Below are positions 27,474 through 35,567 of a stretch of 64,000 bases of DNA, in pieces. The notes below the pieces were generated by a model. That model saw nothing but the letters and a program-made list of their open reading frames with translations, was not told the DNA's origin and ran no database searches. Made by a program: the position numbers and the translations under genes. Source of the stretch: SHZI01 sp040080965 (GTDB taxonomy: Bacteria; Pseudomonadota; Gammaproteobacteria; Steroidobacterales; GCA-2729495); assembly GCA_040080965.1 (NCBI GenBank), contig JBEBHH010000003.1:1-64000 (forward strand), read 5' to 3'. Position 1 is the first letter of the stretch. The number at the start of each line of letters is the position of its first letter.

Positions 27474-27956
27474 ATGCCTGACATGCTCACCCTTTCGGCC
27501 CATCTTCCCGAAGTCGCGTTCGCACCCGGCGACGTCGTCGTGCGGGAAGGCGGCGTGGCCGGTGGCCTCTGGGTGCTGGTCTCGGGGGCCCTTGAGGTGC
27601 GCAAGGGCGGCGTGCCGGTCAACACCATCACCCGGCCAGGAGCCCTGGTGGGCGAGATCTCCGTACTGCTCGGCTCGGCGTTCAGTGCCACCGTCGTGGC
27701 GACGGAGCCCACCGTGCTGCGCCACGCTGCCGACGGCCGGGCGCTGCTGGCGCGGGATCCGGCCATCACGCACCTCGTGGCCGTGGGCCTGGCCGAGCGC
27801 CTCAACTTCGTCACCACCTACCTGGCCGACCTGAAGCACCAGTACGGGGATGCGCCCGGCCTGGAGATGGTGTCGGCCGTCCTCGGCCAGCTCGCGCAAC
27901 GGCAGGTGGCGCCGGCCCGTCCGGGTTCGGCGCGCGATCCTGATCCCGAGTACTGA
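27474..27956 (+). CDS. Cyclic-nucleotide-binding domain protein without HTH
   Basis: A 160-residue protein made mainly of a Crp/CAP-type sensor domain: FAPGDVVVREGGVAGGLWVLVSG, then PGALVGEISVLLGSAFSATVVA, which matches the phosphate-binding cassette (GEISVLLG, with Ala where cAMP binders often have Arg). After the C-helix it ends in a short Pro-rich tail with no DNA-binding domain. It may be a stand-alone sensor or adaptor. The ATG at 27474 is chosen; another lies at 27483. The 197 bp between ogt and this gene show nothing I recognise. Confidence 0.8.
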   Translation: MPDMLTLSAHLPEVAFAPGDVVVREGGVAGGLWVLVSGALEVRKGGVPVNTITRPGALVGEISVLLGSAFSATVVATEPTVLRHAADGRALLARDPAITHLVAVGLAERLNFVTTYLADLKHQYGDAPGLEMVSAVLGQLAQRQVAPARPGSARDPDPEY

Positions 27957-27992
27957 CGACAAGTCCTGATTACCACCGGACGTTATCCCATC

Positions 27993-28742
27993 GTGCGCAT
28001 CCTGCTGGTCTCGGACCTTCACTACACCCTCCCGCAACTGGACTGGGTCGTGCGCGCCGCACCTTCCTTCGACCTGGTCGTCCTGGCCGGCGACCACCTG
28101 GACATCAGCTCCCCGCTCCCGCTCGACGCGCAATCGCTCGTCGTCCTCCGCTACCTGTCGTTGCTCAAGGCGGCCGGGCATGTCGCGGTCAGTTCGGGAA
28201 ACCACGACCTCACGGGCCCCGATGCGGGGGGCGAGCAGGCGGCGCTATGGCTCGCCGAGGCTCGCCAGGCCGGTGTTCCCTGCGACGGCGATTCGCTGCT
28301 GGTCGACACCACCCTCGTCACCATCTGTCCCTGGTGGGATGGCCCGGTGGGACGGGCGGCGCTCGAAGCGCAGCTGGCCGCCGACGCCGCGCGCCGCCCG
28401 GCACGCTGGGTGTGGGTGTATCACTGGCCTCCGCTGGGGTCGCCGACCTGCTGGACGGGACGCCGTGACTACGGCGACGCCGATGTCGGCCGCTGGATCC
28501 GGCGGTACCGGCCGGACTTCGTGCTCACGGGACACGTGCACGAGCCGCCGTTCAAGCCGGCAGGTAACTGGGCCGACTACATCGGGACGACGTGGGTCTT
28601 CAATGCCGGGCGACAGCCAGGGCCGGTGCCCGCGCACATCGCCATCGATCTCGACGCCGGCTCGGCGTCGTGGCGGTCGCTGATGGGCGTCGAGGAGCTG
28701 CGGCTGGCGGATGCCACGGCCCCGTCGCGCACGGTCTTCTGA
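27993..28742 (+). CDS. Metallophosphoesterase
   Basis: A 249-residue calcineurin-like phosphoesterase. Metal-binding motifs appear in order: SDLHYT (residues 7-12), LAGDHLD, SGNHDLTG, a central His in YHWPP and a final GHVHEPPF. These two-metal enzymes cleave phosphomono- or diesters, including cyclic nucleotides. The start is GTG at 27993. It lies 36 bases after the cyclic-nucleotide-binding gene, so a shared role in nucleotide signalling is possible but unproven. Confidence 0.85.
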   Translation: MRILLVSDLHYTLPQLDWVVRAAPSFDLVVLAGDHLDISSPLPLDAQSLVVLRYLSLLKAAGHVAVSSGNHDLTGPDAGGEQAALWLAEARQAGVPCDGDSLLVDTTLVTICPWWDGPVGRAALEAQLAADAARRPARWVWVYHWPPLGSPTCWTGRRDYGDADVGRWIRRYRPDFVLTGHVHEPPFKPAGNWADYIGTTWVFNAGRQPGPVPAHIAIDLDAGSASWRSLMGVEELRLADATAPSRTVF

Positions 28743-28752
28743 CGCGACGTCA

Positions 28753-29553
28753 TCACCCGGGTGCCCGGTTCTCCAGCGCGAGAAAGAACTGCGCAAACAG
28801 GAACGCATTGTTCCCGTGCGCCGAGAAAACGTGGCCCTCGGCCGTTTTCTCCACCTGGGGCTGCGTGTGGGCCTCGCAACCGGCTTCCGACGCGGCGATC
28901 TGCTGCAGGGCCATCCCGATGCGGGGGTCCTCGCCCGGCACGAGCACGCTGTAGCCCTCCGTCTCGCGCCACACGTGGATGTGCCGGCCACGGAGTACGT
29001 CGAGCGCCTCGCCCCGGTTGAGGGAGGCCAGGTTGCAGCCCATGCGCTTCATGAGGGCGCTCAGCGACGCGGCCTCGTCCTGTGGCGTGCTGCTGTGGCC
29101 GCAGACGTGGTCCACGAGCCGGCGGTAGAGGCGGCGGGCGCTGTCGGCCGCCGGCAGCTGCTCGGACATCTCCCGCAGGAAGACCTCCAGCTCGTGGCGC
29201 AGGACCAGCAGTTCGGTGAGGCGCCGCTCGATCTCCAGGAACCGGTCCTCGGCGATCTGCGCCACGTCGCCGGTCTTGCGGCCGTTCTTCCTTGCCGACT
29301 TCTCGCCCGCCTCGGTCCCGCCGGCCGCCAGGAACTGGCGGATGTCGTCCAGCGAAAAGCCCAGGCGCTTGGCGCGGTTGATGAAGAGCAGGGTCTTCTC
29401 CGCCTCCGGGCCATAGACCCGGTAGCCGGACGCGGTGCGCCGGCCGGGCACCAGCAATCCTTCCTTCTCGTAGTAGCGAAGTACCGAGGGGGCCACGCGG
29501 GCCCGCCGGGCCAGGGCTCCGATGGTGTATTCCCGCTGGGCGCTGGTCGGCAT
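28753..29553 (-). CDS. MerR-family regulator with long C-terminal domain
   Basis: A 266-residue regulator, about twice the usual MerR length. Residues about 8-75 are the winged helix (YTIGALARRARVAPSVLRYY, then TASGYRVYGPE). A long coiled coil follows (about 100-140). The C-terminal 120 residues are not a family I know. They contain HVCGHSS, RMGCNLAS, SEAGCEAH and GNNAFLFAQFFLALE, with Cys and His spaced as possible metal ligands. The gene diverges from a heterodimeric ABC exporter, with a MerR-type promoter in between. The same dyad precedes the Zn/Cd/Pb ATPase, so regulation of both by metal is inferred. Confidence 0.85.
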   Translation of the reverse strand: MPTSAQREYTIGALARRARVAPSVLRYYEKEGLLVPGRRTASGYRVYGPEAEKTLLFINRAKRLGFSLDDIRQFLAAGGTEAGEKSARKNGRKTGDVAQIAEDRFLEIERRLTELLVLRHELEVFLREMSEQLPAADSARRLYRRLVDHVCGHSSTPQDEAASLSALMKRMGCNLASLNRGEALDVLRGRHIHVWRETEGYSVLVPGEDPRIGMALQQIAASEAGCEAHTQPQVEKTAEGHVFSAHGNNAFLFAQFFLALENRAPG

Positions 29554-29572
29554 CCGCTGTCCCCCGGTCCGA

Positions 29573-29604
29573 TTGACCTTGAATTTGACTTGAAGGTCTA
29601 TAGT
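29573..29604 (+). promoter_or_regulatory. MerR-type promoter of the ABC exporter operon
   Basis: TTGACC (-35, 29573-29578), a 20-bp spacer, then TATAGT (-10, 29599-29604). The overlong spacer carries the dyad ACCTTGAA-N6-CTTGAAGGT (29576-29597, arms matching imperfectly). Such underwound spacers are the mark of MerR-activated promoters. It reads into the ABC genes at 29671. Confidence 0.82.
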
Positions 29605-29670
29605 AGCGGTACTCCTTAATCCAGCGTCAGAGTCCCCGGCTGCGGCACCGCAGCGCTAGGAAGATCCAGC

Positions 29671-31425
29671 ATGCTCGGCATCGACAAGCGCCTCATCGTC
29701 AAGTCCACCAGCCAGTGGCTGATTGCCGGCATCGTCGCCGGCATCGCCGGGGTGCTGCTGAGCCTGGCCCTGTACACGGTCCTCGGCCTCGGCATCGATG
29801 GCCTGCTGAAGGGCGAGGCAGTGACAGAGAAGTATCTGCCCGTGCTCATCGGGCTGCTGGTCGCCAAGCTCGCGGCCGGCTGGTTCTTCCGCTTCGCCCA
29901 GTACCGGGCCTCGTCCCAGACCAAGCTCTCGGTGCGGGACATGGTCTATGAGCACGCGCTCCGCCTTGGCCCCGCGGTGCTCGACAAGAAACGCACCGGC
30001 GAGCTGGTGAACATCGCCGTCGACGGCATGGACTGGATCGAACTCTTCTACGGCGTGTACTTCGTGCAGTTCGTGGTCGGCATGGCCACGCCCATCGCGC
30101 TGTGCATCTACATCGGCCTCGTGGACTGGGTCGTCGGCGTCTCCCTGATCGTCGCCATCCCGCTGACGCCGATGTTCCTCGGCGCACTGTCCAAGCAGTT
30201 CCGCAAGGTCAGCGAGAAGTACGCCGACGTGAACAACCAGCAGAGCGCGGCCTTCCTCGACGCCCTGCAGGGGATGACGACGCTCAAGATGTTCAACCTG
30301 GGCGCCCGGCGCGGCGCCGAAATGTACGCGGCCACCGAGGAACAGCGGGTGATCACCATGCGCCTGCTGTTCGTCAACCAGGTGATGATCCTGCTGGTGG
30401 ACTTCGGCTTCGCGCTCGGCACCACGCTGGTGCTCACCGTCGTCGCGCTTCTGCGGATGGACGCGGGCTTCCTGTCCGCCGGCCAGGTGGTGGCGCTGAT
30501 CCTCGCCAGCGCAGAGTTCGCCAAGCCGCTCAGCCTGATCGGCCAGTTCTTCTTCGCGGGCGCGATCGGCCGGGAATTCGCCAAGAAGATCATCGCGTTC
30601 CTGGGCGAGAAGCCCACGGTCGGCCAGGCGGCGGATGCCGTCTCGCCGACGATGAAGGGCAGCGGCGCGATCCGTTTCCGCGACGTGGTCTTCAGCTACC
30701 CGGGCACCGACAAGCCCGCGGTCGACAAGTTCTCCCTCGACGTCCGCGCCGGCGAGACGGTGGCCCTGATCGGCCACAGCGGCTCCGGCAAGACGACCGT
30801 GGCGAACCTGGTGCTCCGCACCCTGGCGCCGACAGGTGGCACGATCGAGATCGACGGCCAGCCTGTCGAGAAGGTGACCCTCGACTGGGTGCGGGAGCAG
30901 ATTGCGCTCGTGCCCCAGGATCCCTACCTCTTCTACGGCACGATTGCCGAGAACCTCCGTCTCGCGAAGCCCGACGCGACCGAGCAGGAACTGATCGACG
31001 CGGCCAAGGCTGCAAACATCTGGGACTTCATCCAGGCCAGCCCCGCCGGCCTGCAGACGCTGGTGGGCGAGCGCGGCCTGTCGCTGTCCGGCGGCCAGGT
31101 GCAGCGCGTGGCCATCGCCCGGGCGCTGCTCAAGAACGCGCCGATCATCGTGCTCGACGAGCCCACGTCCCAGATCGACCTGGAGACCGAGTCGGTCATT
31201 CACGAAGCGCTGGCGCGGCTTACCGCGAACCGGACGGTGCTGCTGATTGCGCACCGCCTGAAGACGGTGCAGACGGCTGACCGGATCGTCGTCATGGCCC
31301 ACGGCCGGGTGATCGAGCAGGGCAGTCACGACGAGCTGATTGCCCGCAATGGAACCTACGCGAAGATGGTTGGCACCACGCGCACGATGGAAAGTGGCCA
31401 CGCGGTCGCCGGAGGTGTGGCATGA
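29671..31425 (+). CDS. ABC exporter half-transporter A
   Basis: A 584-residue protein with an N-terminal six-helix exporter domain and a C-terminal ATPase. Walker A is GHSGSGKTT, the signature LSLSGGQVQR, and Walker B IIVLDEPTS with the catalytic Glu present. The domain order is that of Atm1/MsbA/CydD-like exporters. It overlaps the next half-transporter by ATGA, so the two are made together as a heterodimer. AGGAAG precedes the ATG at 29671. Regulation by the divergent MerR suggests export of a metal, metal-thiol conjugate or toxic organic compound. Confidence 0.9.
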   Translation: MLGIDKRLIVKSTSQWLIAGIVAGIAGVLLSLALYTVLGLGIDGLLKGEAVTEKYLPVLIGLLVAKLAAGWFFRFAQYRASSQTKLSVRDMVYEHALRLGPAVLDKKRTGELVNIAVDGMDWIELFYGVYFVQFVVGMATPIALCIYIGLVDWVVGVSLIVAIPLTPMFLGALSKQFRKVSEKYADVNNQQSAAFLDALQGMTTLKMFNLGARRGAEMYAATEEQRVITMRLLFVNQVMILLVDFGFALGTTLVLTVVALLRMDAGFLSAGQVVALILASAEFAKPLSLIGQFFFAGAIGREFAKKIIAFLGEKPTVGQAADAVSPTMKGSGAIRFRDVVFSYPGTDKPAVDKFSLDVRAGETVALIGHSGSGKTTVANLVLRTLAPTGGTIEIDGQPVEKVTLDWVREQIALVPQDPYLFYGTIAENLRLAKPDATEQELIDAAKAANIWDFIQASPAGLQTLVGERGLSLSGGQVQRVAIARALLKNAPIIVLDEPTSQIDLETESVIHEALARLTANRTVLLIAHRLKTVQTADRIVVMAHGRVIEQGSHDELIARNGTYAKMVGTTRTMESGHAVAGGVA

Positions 31426-33221
31426 GCCCCGGAACCAGCACTGGGAAGAAGTCCCACTGGACCACGATGGTCCGCCTCCTCCAGTTCATGAAGCCGCTGA
31501 ACGGCATCATGGCCATCTCGGTGACGGCCCGCACGGCCAAGCTGTGGGGCGCGACGATCCTGGTGGCGGTCGCTGCGATGTCGGTCGGCAACTTTGTCGC
31601 CAACCCGACCAGCGGCGAGCTGTGGTCCATCGCCGGCTGGCTCGTCCTCGGCGCCTTCGGCCTGGGCCTGTCCCACTACATCGAGCAGTTCACCGGGCAC
31701 TACGTGGCGTTCCGCCTGCTTGCCATGCTCCGCAACGACTTCTACCAGCGGCTGGAGCCCCTGGCGCCCGCCGGCATGGGCGCACTCCGGACGGGGGACG
31801 CCATCTCCCGGGTGATCAACGACTGCGAGCGTGTCGAGCCGTTCTACGCCCACACCATTGCGCCGGCGATCTGCGCGATCGTGGTCCCCGCTTCGCTTCT
31901 GGGCTGGCTCCACGCCATCCACCCGGTGTTTGCCTGGACACTGTTGCCGTTCATGCTGTTCATGATCTTCGCCCTGCCGGCCATGATTGCGGTCATGGGT
32001 GGTTCCGGTGACGAGGACTGGCGGCGCACCCAGGGCGAGGTCAACGCCTTCCTCACGGACAGCTTCCAGGGTCTGCGGGACACCCTGGCCTTCGGCGCCG
32101 GCCAGCGCCGCAGGCAGGAAGCGCGGCGCCTCGGCGAGGAACTGGGCCGGGGGCAGGACAAGCTGACCCGCGCCGATGCGTTCCAGCGCGGCGTCACCGA
32201 ATTCGTCGTCGCCGCCGCGGCGGTCGCCATGCTGTGGGTCGGCCAGGACCTGGTGCAGGCCGGTGCCGTCGACGTGCTGCGGGACCTGCCCGTGGTGTTC
32301 GCCATCGCGGTCACGAGCTTCGGCGCGGTCATCGGCCTGAATAACGTCATCAACGACTACCGGGTTTCCATCGTCTGCGCCGACCGGCTCTTCGAGCTCA
32401 TGGACCAGGAGCCCGCGGTGAAGGACCGGCCGAAGGGCCCGCTTGGCAAGCTGAAGCCCGCACTTTCCTTCGAGAACGTCCAGTTCGGCTACCAGGCCGG
32501 CAACGCGATCCTGAAGGGCATCAGCTTCGACCTGGCGGCGGGAGAGCATGTGGCCCTCGTCGGCACCAGCGGCGCCGGCAAGTCCACCATCGTGAACCTG
32601 TTGCTGCGGTTCTGGGATGCCACCGGCGGCGACATCTGCATCGGCGGCCGGCCCATCGCGGAACTTCCGCTGGAGGAGCTGCGCAACATGGTGGCCGTGG
32701 TCTCCCAGCGCAACTACGTTTTCAACACCACCATCGGCGACAACATCCGCATGGGCAAGCCGGACGCCACCACGGCCGAGCTCGACCAGGCGGCGCGCCG
32801 GGCGAACCTGAAAACCTGGATCGACAGCCTGCCGCAGGGCTACGACACGCCAGTGGGCGAGATGGGCTCGAAGATTTCCGGCGGCCAGCGCCAGCGCCTC
32901 GCGATTGCCCGGGCGCTGCTGAAGGACGCGCCGATCCTCATCCTCGATGAGGCCACGTCGAATCTCGACGTGGAGACCGAGCGCGAGGTGAATGCCGCCA
33001 TCCGCGAGCTGCAGTCCGGCCGCACCACGCTGACCATCGCCCATCGACTGTCCACCGTGCAGAACGCGGACCGGATCCTGGTGCTGGAGCAGGGGCGCGT
33101 GGTGGAGCAGGGCCGGCACGCCCAGCTCCTGGCCAAGGGCGGCGTGTACGCCCGCATCTTCGAGTTGCAGCTGGACGAGGTGGACGCGCTGCTCGACACA
33201 GACGGCGCGCAACCGGCGTAA
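31422..33221 (+). CDS. ABC exporter half-transporter B
   Basis: A 599-residue partner of the preceding gene with the same membrane-plus-ATPase layout. Walker A is GTSGAGKST, the signature KISGGQRQR, and Walker B ILILDEATS. Both ATPase sites of the pair look intact. It begins with a 4-bp ATGA overlap. Candidates include CydDC-type thiol exporters and Atm1-type glutathione-conjugate exporters. The MerR-controlled promoter favours the latter, but sequence alone does not settle it. The operon ends just before an inverted-repeat element. Confidence 0.9.
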   Translation: MSPGTSTGKKSHWTTMVRLLQFMKPLNGIMAISVTARTAKLWGATILVAVAAMSVGNFVANPTSGELWSIAGWLVLGAFGLGLSHYIEQFTGHYVAFRLLAMLRNDFYQRLEPLAPAGMGALRTGDAISRVINDCERVEPFYAHTIAPAICAIVVPASLLGWLHAIHPVFAWTLLPFMLFMIFALPAMIAVMGGSGDEDWRRTQGEVNAFLTDSFQGLRDTLAFGAGQRRRQEARRLGEELGRGQDKLTRADAFQRGVTEFVVAAAAVAMLWVGQDLVQAGAVDVLRDLPVVFAIAVTSFGAVIGLNNVINDYRVSIVCADRLFELMDQEPAVKDRPKGPLGKLKPALSFENVQFGYQAGNAILKGISFDLAAGEHVALVGTSGAGKSTIVNLLLRFWDATGGDICIGGRPIAELPLEELRNMVAVVSQRNYVFNTTIGDNIRMGKPDATTAELDQAARRANLKTWIDSLPQGYDTPVGEMGSKISGGQRQRLAIARALLKDAPILILDEATSNLDVETEREVNAAIRELQSGRTTLTIAHRLSTVQNADRILVLEQGRVVEQGRHAQLLAKGGVYARIFELQLDEVDALLDTDGAQPA

Positions 33222-33234
33222 CGGCGTGCAGGAA

Positions 33235-33300
33235 AGAAATGGGGACAGATTTATTTTTCCGTGACTTTCGTCCCGGGAAAATAGATCTGTCCCCATTTCT
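33235..33300. repeat. Imperfect inverted repeat with GGGGACAGAT arms
   Basis: AGAAATGGGGACAGATTTAT opens the left arm. The right arm is its near complement, ending ATCTGTCCCCATTTCT. The arms are about 26 bp with a few mismatches and a 14-bp centre. Sequences with this GGGGACAGATTTATTTT core are dispersed in many proteobacterial genomes, often linked to RAYT-type transposases. It lies between convergent genes and may also terminate transcription from both sides. Confidence 0.75.
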
Positions 33301-33330
33301 CGGAGCGGCTTCCGCTCCTACGGGGTCGCC
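33301..33330 (-). repeat. REP-like element overlapping the purT stop
   Basis: On the minus strand it reads GTAGGAGCGGAAGCCGCTCC. It is a variant of the window's REP family, directly abutting the GGGGACAGAT inverted repeat. The TAG of GTAG (33320-33318) is the purT stop codon. Confidence 0.7.
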
Positions 33331-34499
33331 GTGATCGCGGCGGCGGCGCGCCGCGCCCTGGCCCGCGCTTCGTCCAGCGTCGCGGCCCGCGCCAGCGTCA
33401 CCCCCATGCGCCGCTTCCCCCGCACCTCCGGCTTGCCGAACAGCCGCAGGCCGGTGTCGGGCTCCGCCAGGGCCACCTCCACGTTGTGGAACTGCAGGTC
33501 TGCCGTGTCGCCTTCGACCAGCAGCGCGCAGGACGCGGACGGTCCGTGCTGGGCGATGTTGGGAATCGGCAGGCCGAGGATGGCCCGCAGGTGCAGGGCG
33601 AACTGGGAGAGGTCCTGGGAGATCAGCGTGACGAGGCCCGTGTCGTGGGGGCGGGGTGAGACCTCGCTGAACCAGACCTGGTTGCCCTTCACGAAGAGCT
33701 CCACGCCGAAGATCCCCCGGCCGCCCAGTTCGGCGGTGACCGCGGCGGCGATCCGCCGGCCCTCGGCCAGTGCCTTCGGGCTCATGGGGTGGGGTTGCCA
33801 GGATTCCCGGTAGTCGCCGTCGACCTGCAGATGGCCGATCGGCTCGCAGAACGAGGTGCCGCCGGCGTGGCGGATCGTGAGCTGCGTAATCTCGTAGTCG
33901 AACTCGACGAAGCCCTCGACGATCACGCGGCCCGCGCCGGCACGGCCGCCGCCCTGCGCGTAGTCCCAGGCCTTCTGCACGTCGGCGACGGTGCGCACGG
34001 TGCTCTGGCCCTTGCCCGAGCTCGACATCACCGGTTTCACGATGCAGGGCATGCCGATGGCTTCGACCGCCGCGCGGTACTCGTCTAGCGTGCCGGCGAA
34101 GCGGTACGGTGATGTCGCGAGGCCCAGTGTCTCCGCGGCCAGCCGCCGGATTCCTTCCCGGTCCATCGTGAGCTGCGCAGCCCGGGCCGTCGGAATGACG
34201 GTGTAGCCCTCGGCCTCGAGCTTCACCAGCTCCGCCGTGGCAATGGCCTCGATCTCCGGGACGATGTAGTGGGGCTTCTCCCGTTCGATGAGGTCGCGGA
34301 GGGCGGCCGCGTCGAGCATGCTGATCACGTGGGACCGGTGCGCCACCTGCATGGCCGGTGCGTTGGGGTAACGATCCACGGCAATGACCTCGATACCGAG
34401 GCGCTGGGCCTCGATGGCGACTTCCTTGCCAAGTTCGCCGGAGCCCAGGAGGAGGAGGCGGGTCGCGCCGGGGGCAAGGGGGGTGCCGAGGGTGGTCAT
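33318..34499 (-). CDS. purT: Formate-dependent phosphoribosylglycinamide formyltransferase
   Basis: A 393-residue ATP-grasp enzyme that formylates GAR with formate and ATP in purine synthesis, as an alternative to folate-dependent PurN. Segments LLLLGSGELGKEVAIEAQRLG, IEAIATAELVKLE, VKPVMSSSGKGQS and GVELFVKG match the family. The length equals that of E. coli PurT (392). It is a single gene. Its TAG stop is provided by a REP-like element. Confidence 0.96.
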   Translation of the reverse strand: MTTLGTPLAPGATRLLLLGSGELGKEVAIEAQRLGIEVIAVDRYPNAPAMQVAHRSHVISMLDAAALRDLIEREKPHYIVPEIEAIATAELVKLEAEGYTVIPTARAAQLTMDREGIRRLAAETLGLATSPYRFAGTLDEYRAAVEAIGMPCIVKPVMSSSGKGQSTVRTVADVQKAWDYAQGGGRAGAGRVIVEGFVEFDYEITQLTIRHAGGTSFCEPIGHLQVDGDYRESWQPHPMSPKALAEGRRIAAAVTAELGGRGIFGVELFVKGNQVWFSEVSPRPHDTGLVTLISQDLSQFALHLRAILGLPIPNIAQHGPSASCALLVEGDTADLQFHNVEVALAEPDTGLRLFGKPEVRGKRRMGVTLARAATLDEARARARRAAAAITATP

Positions 34500-34509
34500 G
34501 GGATTCGGG

Positions 34510-34533
34510 TGTCGCGCCGGTCGGCGCTCCTAC
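34510..34533 (-). repeat. REP-like element overlapping a hydrolase stop
   Basis: On the minus strand it reads GTAGGAGCGCCGACCGGCGC, then GACA. This is the same family, with a longer loop sequence. Its TAG (34532-34530) terminates the upstream alpha/beta hydrolase. It sits between that gene and purT. Confidence 0.7.
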
Positions 34534-35516
34534 AGGGACTGGCCGGGGATCAGGGACACTGAGTCCTGGGGAGGCATCACCCGGTCCACGAAGGCGGTCA
34601 TCGCTGCCGCCGTCTCTGCCGGCGCCTCTTCCTGCACGTAGTGTCCCGAGGTGGGCACGAGCACGGCAGTATTGAAGGGCAGCTTCGCCCGTAGTTCCTC
34701 GAACTCGCCGGCGGGCTTGCCCCGGTCCTGCTGGCCCCAGACGATCAGGGAGGGCACGGTGAGCCGGGGCAGCATCGGGACTTCATCGGCGTCGGCGTAC
34801 TGGCCCATCAGGTTGGTCATGCCCCGGAGGTAGCCCTGGCTGCGCGAGGCCAGGCTGAGGTCGCGCACGACATCGTCCGTGACGATGGAGGGGTCGACAA
34901 ACGAGCGCTTCAGGAAGCCGGTGCGGAATTCCGGATCGCCGAACAGCTTGGCCTGGATGCGGGGGAACGGGAATACGAGGTATTTGGCGATCGGCGGGAC
35001 ACCCGTGGTGATGATGCCGGGGTTCATCACCACTAGGCCGATCACCTTGGGCGATTCCAGCGCGATGCGCAGCGCAATGGCGCCGCCCAGTGAATGCCCG
35101 CCGACGACGACGCGCTCCAGGCCCAGCGCCTCGATGAGCTTGCTGCCCATCTCCGCCTGGTGCGCGTTCTTGTAGTCGAAGGGCGCCGGCTTGTCGGACA
35201 GCCCGTAGCCCGGCATGTCGTAGGCCACCACGTAGTAGCGCTCGGTGAGCAGCGGCGCGACGCGCCGGAAGCTCTGCAGTGAGTTGGCGAAGCCGTGGAT
35301 GAGCAGCGCCGTCGGCTTGGCCGGCGATGGCTCACCCCAGGTCCGGTAGCGAATGTTCACGCCATCCACCGTGACGAACCGGTCTGCCGGGCCGGCCAGG
35401 TTCACCGCAGGAACTTCCTCGATGCCCGTGGGCCAGTAGGCATAGACCACGAGCCCGAGCCAGGCGAGGACCAGCAGGCCGAGGAACCCGAAGCCGAGAC
35501 GTTTCAACCATTGCAT
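34530..35516 (-). CDS. Membrane-anchored alpha/beta hydrolase (second copy)
   Basis: A 328-residue hydrolase with one N-terminal helix (GFGFLGLLVLAWLGLVVYAY). The nucleophile elbow is GGHSLGG, the oxyanion segment LIHGFANS, the acid lies in VWGQQDRG and the His in TSGHYVQEE. It resembles the hydrolase at 6520-7464 in size, anchor and the RFVTVDGVNIRYR segment. The substrate is unknown. The ATG is at 35516. It diverges from the octahaem cytochrome gene across about 50 bp. Its TAG stop is in a REP-like element. Confidence 0.85.
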   Translation of the reverse strand: MQWLKRLGFGFLGLLVLAWLGLVVYAYWPTGIEEVPAVNLAGPADRFVTVDGVNIRYRTWGEPSPAKPTALLIHGFANSLQSFRRVAPLLTERYYVVAYDMPGYGLSDKPAPFDYKNAHQAEMGSKLIEALGLERVVVGGHSLGGAIALRIALESPKVIGLVVMNPGIITTGVPPIAKYLVFPFPRIQAKLFGDPEFRTGFLKRSFVDPSIVTDDVVRDLSLASRSQGYLRGMTNLMGQYADADEVPMLPRLTVPSLIVWGQQDRGKPAGEFEELRAKLPFNTAVLVPTSGHYVQEEAPAETAAAMTAFVDRVMPPQDSVSLIPGQSL

Positions 35517-35567
35517 AGGGCCGGGAGTGTAGTGGACCTGTGCGTGCTTCGGCACTACCCTGCGACC

